Source: Saussurea involucrata
Taxonomy: Eukaryota; Streptophyta; Magnoliopsida; Asterales; Asteraceae
Direction of reading: 5' to 3'
DNA: 64,000 bases
Assembly (NCBI GenBank): GCA_033807775.1
Contig: CM066321.1
Coordinates: 38,912,850 to 38,976,849 of the forward strand
A program made the translations under genes and the position numbers. The notes below the pieces were generated by a model that was given only the letters and a program-made list of their open reading frames with translations, did not search any database and had not been told where the DNA came from. Positions 55,082-64,000 of the stretch are shown piece by piece (the stretch's first letter is position 1; every line of letters starts with the position of its first letter).

Positions 55082-56615
55082 ACGACTAGTATTGTCACCA
55101 AGGCTGTTCTCTCTTTCTTGAACGTTAGTCATCGGCAGGTTTCTTAAGTGTTCCTACGACTGCTGCCGCCTTTGGGCTGTCGTCGGTCCTCTTTATCCGA
55201 ATACGGTTGTTACCCTAAGGGTTTGAAACCCTAGTCACGTCGTCCATGAGGAGTTGTTGACGTTTCCAGCCGCCTCAGACGATCACCACCGGTTGTCACC
55301 GGTTTCGTGTGACTGTCGTCGCCGTTGTTGATCGCCGGTTGCCGACCACCACCTGCTATCGTTTTGTGGTCATTGTTGTTTCACCAAAAGGGGTTTGTTA
55401 GCCCTGATTAGTTCTCGATTAAACGTTGTTTTTATGCGGGTTTAATCTCAATCGTCCATCACTTGTTTTTAGCTGTTGACATCTTCGATTCTACCTTCTT
55501 AAAGGTTAAAATCGTTTAAGGGTCTGTCGATGATCGCCAATGACCCATACTCCACCGGCAGCCGCCGACCGGAGTTTTCTTGTTGTTGATTGACTGTTGT
55601 TTTGGTCGGAGCACCACCATGGCCGAAGTTGTGGGTGGTTGCTGTCATTAATGTTTTTTTTTCACGGTTGTTGCCGTTGTTTTCACTCGTAATTGTTACG
55701 GTTTTGGACCTCGAGTTGTTACTTATTGGTTGCGAAGACGTTTTCATCCATGTTTGATTATCCTTTACGACTATGAATACGTATGAGTTTTGCTTCTACG
55801 CCGCTAATGTTTTACAGAGCAACTTAGGGTTATCGGTACTAATCATGGTTGTTGCCTTGTGTCCTCTTTCATCAGCGATGTTTTTAGAAAATGTATGACC
55901 GAATTATATTATTTTAATTATAAAACGGAAACGTTTTCCTACACGGGTGTTTTCGATCGAGGTTTTTCATGTTGGTGGTCATTTTTCAATCACCGGTCAC
56001 TGTTGGCTTAGAGCCAAGGTCTTTGGTTTTCCCTTATTCTTGGTTTGGGTCGATGCCCTATTTTGAGAGTTGGGCCCGGGCTAGTAGGCCCAAGTTCAAT
56101 GTTTGGTCTGAAAATTTTACCGTTTTAAAAGTTTCATTACGAAGTTCTTTTTGGATTTATCAGTTACAATTGGCATTTATTTATGTTTATGTAATTTGCC
56201 ATTCATGTTGATTTTATGTTTAAAATCATAATACGGGTTAGTAAACCACGTTTAAAAGGGATTTGGTCGATTTTAAGTTTTAATTTGCCATATAATAATT
56301 TGTTCACGTTAATCGCCTATTAATTATGTTAATTAGTTCCGGCCGATTGTTTATTTTATGTTTAAAATAATGTTAGATAGTGTACGGTTTGCCCCAAAAG
56401 ACCCGTGGTTGATTTAATTTTTGTTTGGAAAATTAAAATGTATTAAATTGCATGGGATGTAATTTTCTTTCCTAGACAGGTTTAATTGTAAAATAGAATA
56501 GGACATGTTGTATTTTCTATTTTAAATTGTAAATCAAGCCCGAAGACGGAGTTTCAAGAATTCGAGACAGAGTCCTTGGAGTTTCCAAGATGGCGATGCC
56601 GGTGGGAGCTTGAAG
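55082..56615. other. Unassigned repetitive-looking DNA
   Basis: This is 1.5 kb with CCGGTTGTCACCGG-like GC-rich palindromic words early on (about 55285-55340) and AT-rich sequence later. Short ORFs on both strands (for example 55499-55747 minus and 55969-56211 plus) have no recognisable motifs. It continues at 63929-64000 after the next element. It may belong to an older LTR retrotransposon, but I cannot show that. Confidence 0.4.
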
Positions 56616-58362
56616 TGTAATACCCCGGGTAAATCCGTTGGTTAAAATCCAATTTCCGTTAATTTAGTTAACTTTAAAGTTTATGGTTTAGGGTAAGTTT
56701 GGTTAAATTAAAGGTTTAAAGGTGTTTTGGTTATTTATAAGGAGTACAAGGTCTAAATGGTAAATATAGTTAGATATTAGCCTTTAGAAGTTCAGATATT
56801 TTTACAAAAAGCAGAAATTCAGTAGAGGTGTGTGTGTTTTTGGAGAGCAAAAGAAGAAAGAAGGGTTCTTGTGGTTAAGACTTCATTTGGTGTATTTGGA
56901 AGAGAAATTGAGGTATGTTGCTTTACATTTTATGTCTATAATTGCTAGTAAGTAGTTCCTATCGGAGTAGAAACATCCCAAACACTTCTGGGGTTGATTC
57001 TGTCGATTTCTGGGCAAAAATGGGGTAAACCGTCAGAGGTGTCCGGATAAGTTGAAGGTGTCCGGGTAGATTCTTGGGTGGTGTCCGGGTAAGTTGTTGA
57101 TAGAGTCCGGACGATTTGATTGATGGTTTCCGGATGATTTAGAGTCCGGATGGCATCCGGATTCCTTGTGTTGTCCGGATATATCGTTTTGTCCGGATTA
57201 GTCTTATTGTCCGGAAAGTTGTCCGGATACTTTGTGGTTTCCGGATAACTTGGCTGTTTGGGTAATTTTGAGGATAAAAGTTATGTAGATGTATCTAGAG
57301 TCCATAACCTGCTAGTAAATCTTATACCTAAGTTGGTAACGAGATATTTGTATGTAAATGGTTTTAGATTCTGAGGTATTTGGATAAAGGATCGGATAGC
57401 TCGGAGAAAGGCTTGGAAGCGTATTTTAAGAATTCGAGGTGAGTTTTACTTTAAAACGTTTTCAACTGGAATACATATATGTGTTTATATATGTATGTGA
57501 GTATGTGTGAAATATATATATGTGTTTATATATGTATGTGAGTATGTGTGAAATATATATATGTGTTTATATATGTATGTGAGTATGTGTGAAATATATA
57601 TATGTGTTTATATATATGAAACGGATAAGTGTCAAGGTGTGATTATATGTTTATGTTAAAAGGATATATGTATATATTTATATATACTAGCTATCTACCC
57701 GTGCAATGCACGGGATGCAAAATTTCTTGAAACCAAGGACAAAAAATCAATTCAATTTTTTGTTGGAAAAACTTAAACTTATTGAATACATTACCTTGTT
57801 AAGTATGATTCATCCTCTATTTTTAAATTGAACGTGTTTCAATTAGTTTTCATGGAGTTTAAAGTTTTAAAAACTTGTATGTATGTAGTAAGTTGTATGC
57901 TTAAGTTTCAAGAGATTTTATTGTAAACCCGGAAATTAATTCTCTCTTATTTTATGTTTAAATAGAATAGAAATTCACAAGTGATGGTGGAAAATGAATT
58001 GCAAACTCTCATTTTTAGGTGATAATATTCAATGTAATGAAACATTACGACTCTTAAAATGTAAAATCAAGAGATTATAAGAGGTTGTGAAGCTTTAAAA
58101 TTTGTACATTAACCTTATAAAATGACACCTCTTAAAATTTCATGAATAATCATAACTTGCTTTTAATAAAGGAGTATATATATAGATATATCCACTTGGG
58201 GTTAAAATTAAAAGCATGCATAATAGAATTAGAGCAAGATGATACAAATAAATAAATCAGACAATTAAGTGAAGGAATATCAATGTACACATAACTTTTG
58301 TTGACATTTGAATAAATATACAAAAATCAAATGTTAATTAATCTTGTAGCTACTATTTAGTT

Positions 58363-58568
58363 TCATGACCAAACTTTAGGATTAGGAGGCTGGTTTTCCA
58401 CTCCATCCTTCAATATATTTAATTCCTCTTGGGTCAAGCTTAAGCTTAGGCTGCTGTATTTAACTAACAGCACAGCTGCTGTGTTGCCTTTTCAAGCTCC
58501 ACTGGCCAACTATAAATGAGCATGCCAGCAACAAGCATCCCCAAAATGTTCTTAAGTTCAACTCTGAA
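58363..58568 (-). pseudogene. Nucleotide-sugar transporter C-terminal fragment
   Basis: On the minus strand one frame reads NILGMLVAGMLIYSWPVELEK, like the last transmembrane helix and tail of plant triose-phosphate/nucleotide-sugar transporter family members (UDP-galactose transporter-like). A second frame reads LTQEELNILKDGVE and ends VWS with a stop, matching the usual soluble tail. The frame change between the two halves shows decay. This is probably the terminal exon of a captured gene. The identification is from memory of the family. Confidence 0.55.
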
Positions 58569-58760
58569 TCAAAGAATCTTAACAAGGATAAGTACCTCTG
58601 TTACCACCAACATATACAAGTACCCCCAAAAAATGTGGGTTGGTAGCTAACTTTATGTTGTGAAAAGTTTAACATATCTGTTATCCTTGATATATATATA
58701 CACATAATCAAAGGAGAGTACGACGGTAAATGCACCACCATACCAAGCTAAGAAAAAAAA

Positions 58761-58885
58761 AGGTTTATGCTTGAGATGTTTCTCTTGTGATTAGAATAGT
58801 CTAAGGCTCCACAGAGACCGAATCGTTAAAAAAAGAGAGGTTTATGCTTGAGATGTTTCTCTTGTGATTAGAATAGTCTAATGCA
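58761..58885. repeat. Tandem duplication in Helitron 2
   Basis: A segment starting AGGTTTATGCTTGAGATG (58761) is repeated at 58838, a 77-bp period, two copies with small changes. Confidence 0.8.
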
Positions 58886-58889
58886 CCAC

Positions 58890-60457
58890 ATATTCGATGT
58901 TGTTTCGAGTCTCCTGTTACAAAAAGGTCCAGAAAAAAATAGTTAGTAATTTAATATGGAGGGTTCTCAAGCAAGTTTTGTTTTAGCATGAACTAAACAT
59001 CACATGTGGACTCCAAAATGGAACAAAGGCAAATTCCCTATAAAATCAACACACGTATTATACAACTATTTGAGCCACAATCATCCAATTGAACCACAAT
59101 CAACAAAATTAAACATCAAACCCGTTTGTGAAGTGTGTGTGTGTGGGATTGCGTCAAGACTCAAAAATGGGACCAACATATACAAATCAAATATTCAAAT
59201 TTTGTCAAACGGATATTTGGATAGGATTCTTGACTTATTACCAATCACCAGAGCATGGGCATAGGGTTTGTTCCACGACTTGAAAAAGCTGCAAAAACTT
59301 TATAATCAAAGAAGAATACCAAATATGAAACCAAGAGATTATTTAAAAAACACAAAACATATTGGAATAATATTTAGAAGAACAATCCATTACATCCCCC
59401 TTTTCTCTTGTTGTTCTGTTTAGCAATGTGTTATCAACATCAATTTGGGAGATGGTTTAATTGAAATCCACTTGACCTTCAAGGTCTATATACATCCCCT
59501 ATTTTGGAACCAATTAGCAACACTATTTTCAACAATAACAACTATATGAGGCAAACATATATGACTCAATGCAACGATAAGAGTTCAATCACAAATGATG
59601 TACCTGTGAATGAATAATTCCATCTGGTTCCAAAACTTGCTATATATTCCAAAACCATTATTGAATACAAAAACTCAGAGCGTTAGAAATTACAAAGAAA
59701 ATGAATTATCAAAGACAAACTCGCAATTAGATACCGAAACCTGCGTAATCAAGAAATCGACTATAAAAAAACCAAAAATCGATTGAATACCAAATAAGAA
59801 AAAGAATACAAACAACATTGATACAAAAAACTGTTATTGAATACACACAGAAATTCGAGAGGCAAACATAAAAATCATTGAACAAAATGGGTTTGTTGAA
59901 GATAGAGGGTCAAACCTGGAGTGTGGGGGAACGACACGAAGAAGTCGAGAAGGAGCCGAGCAATTTTGGAATTTCAAATAGTAGTAGGAACGTTCTTTGA
60001 AGAGATACACTATAATATTCAAATAAAGGTGTTAGTGAAGAATATTTTGAACATTAGGAAGAAAGAGAAGAAGAAAGAAAGTTGAACGTAGGGTGGAAAA
60101 GAAACTATTCACAGAGAAAGAAAGTGTAATGCTTTCTAGTTTAGTGGTGGTCCATAGGGTTAAAAACTAATGATATCGATGACTTATATATTGTGCTTCA
60201 AAAGTAGCTGGGGCAATGGATGTTTCTCTTTCATGAAAATTGTTCTTCCATTATTCGTCTCCATCTGCAAATGGAAAACCCATCAAGAAAGCTTCAATAA
60301 AAGCTGTAGAAATGTCAATTTTAATGCTAAATTGGATTGAAATTCGAGACAACTTAAGAATCCACATAAAGGATGAAGAAAACAAACAACAGATTTGAGA
60401 GAAAAGAAGTAGAAATTTGAAATGTGATATGTATAGAACCTGGAAGACGTATTCTCG
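58890..60457. other. Helitron 2 interior, no gene recognised
   Basis: This is AT-rich sequence with short ORFs (59004-59264 plus, 59834-60022 minus) that match nothing I know. Intron- or UTR-like sequence from captured genes is possible. Confidence 0.35.
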
Positions 60458-60631
60458 TCATGATAATCGCTTAGCCTGCTCTAGGGTTAGTGAAATACCT
60501 CTGAAGTGCCTCCAAATCCAGTCGTGCTTGATTTGCGATTGTTCCAGTTCATTCCATTTTGTATCTGCATCAACCTGCAAGTATTTCTTGATTAAATTTG
60601 GCAACACGATTTCTATGATATCTGGAACAAA
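60458..60631 (-). pseudogene. Unrecognised exon-like fragment in Helitron 2
   Basis: The minus strand is open for 57 codons from VPDIIEIVLPNLIKKYLQ to a TGA, including KHDWIWRHFRGIS. The composition is that of a real protein rather than random AT-rich sequence. I do not recognise the family. It may be a terminal exon captured by the Helitron. Confidence 0.35.
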
Positions 60632-61099
60632 TTACAGAAGAGAGACGATGAAGTAGGGAAGGAAAGAAACCAGGATTGTTTTAAAGGAAGGTATAGGAGG
60701 GTGGTTCAACAAATTCAAACAAATTTCTGTCAAATGAGCTCCCTTTCAGAAATTGTTTTGAAATTTGAATTGATATTGGGAAGATGCGTGAAAACTGATG
60801 CCTGCCTAGCATAAAGTGACCTGCAGAATCACTTGAAATGTTCATGCATTTCTCACTTGTAAATCATGAATTATAACATGTAATTAAGAGATTTCAGATT
60901 TTATGCATAAAATTGTTGTACATTATGCTTCAAGGATTGTAATTAAGACATTTGGTCAAAATCAATATTAAGGTAGTATAGATATATATATGGTTGGAAA
61001 AATGATTAAAGGTTTATAAATGACAATATGATATATTGAGATATATATTGTATATATATTGCACGAAACGAGTATAGGTGAGCCGAATTATTGTTCGGC

Positions 61100-61205
61100 G
61101 GGGCTGTATGGAAATACAGCGGGGCTGCGTGACATTTCAGTGGAGCTGTAGGTAATTGCAGCGGGGCTGTATGTAATTACAGTGGAGTCGACTGTATTGT
61201 ACAGT
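61100..61205 (+). repeat. 21-bp hairpin minisatellite, 5' LTR
   Basis: There are five consecutive units of about 21 bp, each starting GGGGCTG or GGAG. Most can form a small stem (CTGTAT/ATACAG, CTGTA/TGCAG with one G-T pair, ACTGTA/TACAGT). It sits after a TATA-rich segment and just before the ATTAGTTGG...CCGACTAAT hairpin. The same array is in the 3' LTR at about 63366-63472. Confidence 0.8.
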
Positions 61206-61660
61206 GACGATGATTAGTTGGCTTGCTACCGACTAATGTGGCCAGGGGAAAGAAGAGGAGATGAGGAGAGATACACGGTGCACGAGTCCTAATGTGGTAT
61301 TTATATACGTGTGGTACATGCGTGCTTATACGAAAGGTTTTATGTAAACTATTTTGATACAAAGTATTATGTGAAAAGAGTTTTATATTGATTTTGGAAA
61401 AGACCGGGATTAACTCACTAGACCCGTTTGGTCTAACCCTCATTTTGTTTTCAAAAATATGTTTTCCAGGTTAAGGATCGGCAGGAGAGGATGAAGTGTA
61501 GGAAGCTTTTGATGGATGTTGATTAGGAAGCTTTTATATATTTTGTAATGTCAAGACTAATGAGACCGTACTTGGTTTGTGATGTATCTTTTATTATGAA
61601 TGTAATGAAGTTATGCAATGTATGTTATTTGTTGTATGTTTGGGAAATCGGGTCGTTACA

Positions 61661-62183
61661 AATGGTATAAGAGATTTAGGTATTTGGATTTATACCTAGA
61701 CTTAAACTGCATGTGAAGTAGGATGTCCTTATTATTTTAGAACCTTGGGATGTTAAGTATAAAAAGGTAGAAGGAACATCATGTAAGGTATGTTCAAATT
61801 ACACCTGGCCAGTGTAAGCGTGAACTTACAAGTACATGTTGAACCGGAATATCTTGTTATATTGGGTATGTGCTTACGTGTATATTAACCTTGTTGAAAT
61901 CAACAGAGTGGCAAGTCGGACTCGATGTATGGATAGAGGCGAAGACAGGTATATTTCTATACCCTCTATACGTGCTAAAGTGTATTATATGACTTCGGTG
62001 TAAAATGATTATTGGTACTTTCGAGCTTTTGTTGCTTAGCGGTGCTAGAGATATAGGTGGAGGCGGAGCGTCTATTCAATTAGTTCCTATGGTTTTGATG
62101 CAGTTTGAAGCAGTAGTGATAAGTATTCGTTACCTTTTTGCTTAACCGAATTCCGGGACGGAATTCTTTTAAGGGGGAGATGT
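61661..62183 (+). other. 523-bp internal region of the gag-deleted element
   Basis: It aligns with the TR-GAG leader (39596-39856) and then with its post-gag region (41120-41366), skipping nearly all of gag. The primer site reads TGGTAT then AAGAGATTTAGG, because about 14 bases including CAGAGCC are missing. The gag start ATG is GTG here (GTGGCAAG near 61907). A purine tract AAGGGGGAGATG precedes the 3' LTR. Confidence 0.82.
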
Positions 62184-63928
62184 TGTAATACCCCGGGTAA
62201 ATCCGTTGGTTAAAATCCAATTTCCGTTAATTTAGTTAACTTTAAAGTTTAAGGTTTAGGGTAACTTTGGTTAAATTAAAGGTTTAAAGGTGTTTTGGTT
62301 ATTTATAAGGAGTACAAGGTCTAAATGGTAAATATAGTTAGATATTAGCCTTTAGAAGTTCAGATATTTTTACAAAAAGCAGAAATTCAGTAGAGGTGTG
62401 TGTGTTTTTGGAGAGCAAAAGAAGAAAGAAGGGTTCTTGTGGTTAAGACTTCATTTGGTGTATTTGGAAGAGAAATTGAGGTATGTTGCTTTACATTTTA
62501 TGTCTATAATTGCTAGTAAGTAGTTCCTATCGGAGTAGAAACATCCCAAACACTTCTGGGGTTGATTCTGTCGATTTCTGGGCAAAAATGGGGTAAACCG
62601 TCAGAGGTGTCCGGATAAGTTGAAGGGGTCCGGGTAGATTCTTGGGTGGTGTCCGGGTAAGTTGTTGATAGAGTCCGGACGATTTGATTGATGGTTTCCG
62701 GATGATTTAGATTCCGGATGGCATCCGGATTCCTTGTGTTGTCCGGATATATCGTTTTGTCCAGATTAGTCTTATTGTCCGGAAAGTTGTCCGGATACTT
62801 TGTGGTTTCCGGATAACTTGGCTGTTTGGGTAATTTTGAGGATAAAAGTTATGTAGATGTATCTAGAGTCCATAACCTGCTAGTAAATCTTATACCTAAG
62901 TTGGTAAGGAGATATTTGTATGTAAATGGTTTCAGATTCTGAGGTATTTGGATAAAGGATCGGATAGCTCGGAGAAAGGCTTGGAAGCGTATTTTAAGAA
63001 TTCGAGGTGAGTTTTACTTTAAAACGTATTCAACTGGAATACATATATGTGTTTATATATGTATGTGAGTATGTGTGAAATATATATGTGTTTATATATG
63101 TATGTGAGTATGTGTGAAATATATATATGTGTTTATATATGTATGTGAGTATGTGTGAAATATATATATGTGTTTATATATAAGAAACGGATAAGTGTCA
63201 AGGTGTGATTATATGTTTATGTTAAAAGGATATATGTATATTTATATATATATATATATGGTTGGAAAAATGATGAAAGGTTTATAAATGACAATATGAT
63301 ATATTGAGATATATATTGTATTTATATTGCACGAAACGAGTATAGGTGAGCCGAATTATTGTTCGGCGGGGCTGTATGGAAATACAGCGGGGCTGCGTGA
63401 CATTTCAGTGGAGCTGTAGGTAATTGCAGCGGGGCTGTATGTAATTACAGTGGAGTCGACTGTATTGTACAGTGACGATGATTAGTTGGCTTGCTACCGA
63501 CTAATGTGGCCAGGGGAAAGAAGATGAGATGAGGAGAGATACACGGTACACGAGTCCTAATGTGGTATTTATATACGTGTGGTATATGCGTGCTTATACG
63601 AAAGGTTTTATGTAAACTATTTTGATACAAAGTATTATGTGAAAAGAGTTTTATATTGATTTTGGAAAAGACCGGGATTAACTCACTAGACCCGTTTGGT
63701 CTAACCCTCATTTTGTTTTCAAAAATATGTTTTCCAGGTTAAGGATCGGCAGGAGAGGATGAAGTGTAGGAAGCTTTTGATGGATGTTGATTAGGAAGCT
63801 TTTATATATTTTGTAATGTCAAGACTAATGAGACCGTACTTGGTTTGTGATGTATCTTTTATTATGAATGTAATGAAGTTATGCAATGTATGTTATTTGT
63901 TGTATGTTTGGAAAATCGGGTCGTTACA
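62184..63928 (+). repeat. 3' LTR of the gag-deleted element
   Basis: This is an uninterrupted 1,745-bp LTR showing the empty site for Helitron 2 within TATATATA near 63250. It contains the 41-bp tandem repeat (63040-63180) and the hairpin array. Confidence 0.9.
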
Positions 63929-64000
63929 TGAAGACGTCCTTAGACAAACCATGGTTGTTGTATTGGCTCACAACACCACATTAGGGGCAAAACCATATAT
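63929..64000. other. Right flank
   Basis: This holds the second TGAAG copy and 67 bases continuing the unassigned DNA that ends at 56615. Nothing is recognised. Confidence 0.5.

Larger units (their letters stand above)
57687..60982 (-). mobile_element. Non-autonomous Helitron 2, reverse orientation
   Basis: On the minus strand it starts TCTATACTACC (complement ending at 60982) and ends with the hairpin CCCGTGCATTGCACGGG, then TAGATAGCTAG (complement starting at 57687). It sits between A and T. Removing it makes the two LTRs nearly equal in length, which fixes both boundaries. It carries at least one host gene fragment and no RepHel. Confidence 0.9.
56616..61660 (+). repeat. 5' LTR of the gag-deleted element, interrupted by Helitron 2
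   Basis: The LTR parts are 56616-57686 and 60983-61660. The first contains TCCGGA-rich sequence (57040-57250) and a tandem repeat of about 41 bp made of TATATGTGTTTATATATG-type units (57470-57616). The second holds a TATA-rich stretch, the 21-bp hairpin array (about 61100-61205) and the conserved GGGATTAACTCACTAGACCC block at about 61407. Confidence 0.85.
56616..63928 (+). mobile_element. Gag-deleted Ty3-type LTR element related to the TR-GAG
   Basis: The 5' LTR is 56616-61660 (5,045 bp including Helitron 2; about 1,749 bp without it) and the 3' LTR is 62184-63928 (1,745 bp). Both begin TGTAATACCCCGGG and end CGTTACA. The target duplication TGAAG lies at 56611-56615 and 63929-63933. The internal region is only 523 bp. 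LTRs differ by roughly 1% by eye. Sequence and layout are those of the TR-GAG at 37931-42994, but gag is gone. Confidence 0.9.

Overview
The window is plant nuclear DNA, almost certainly eudicot, and consists nearly entirely of transposable elements and endogenous viral DNA. Captured gene fragments (a casein kinase 1-like kinase, a nuclear envelope-associated protein, a nucleotide-sugar transporter) and the Copia, Ty3, Helitron and MITE families are plant-type. The additional ORF in one Copia element looks like proteins common in Asteraceae repeats, so Asteraceae is a weak guess. I see no intact host gene, tRNA or rRNA.

The backbone of bases 1-50705 is a degenerate endogenous pararetrovirus (caulimovirid). 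It forms a head-to-tail plus-strand array (1-3796, 28806-33718, 35897-37690) joined through an inversion to a nearly complete minus-strand copy (37691-37930, 42995-49940) and two truncated tandem repeats (to 50705). Without insertions, the plus-strand repeat period is about 7,576 bp, a plausible caulimovirid genome length. Gene order is movement protein, coat-protein ORF, protease-RT-RNase H, then a downstream RG-rich ORF. Every copy is broken.

This virus locus has been hit repeatedly. A Copia element with 223-bp LTRs (C1, 3797-28800, TSD CAAAA) sits in the coat-protein ORF. Inside C1 are a pol-less Copia with 1.03-kb LTRs (A, 7195-16637, TSD AAATC) and a truncated reverse-oriented Copia (B, 22873-28484). 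A Ty3-type solo LTR (33719-35896, TSD GTCAG) interrupts the downstream ORF. A gag-only Ty3 element of TR-GAG type (37931-42994, TSD ACTGT) sits in the inverted leader.

Beyond the virus come a gene-capturing Helitron (50729-54524, with a Tourist-like MITE inside), unassigned DNA holding a small solo LTR (54828-55081, TSD ACGAC), and a Ty3 relative of the TR-GAG that has also lost gag (56616-63928, TSD TGAAG). A second Helitron (57687-60982) sits in the 5' LTR of that last element.

The most unusual signals are these: six regularly spaced hairpins with covarying stems after the gag ORF of element A; the 1,411-codon additional ORF of element A with what looks like its own promoter; hairpin minisatellites at matching places in three Ty3-type LTRs; and the virus tandem repeats joined by the same 28-bp RT-derived patch at the tRNA primer site. 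Domain assignments are by eye from motifs; no database search was run.
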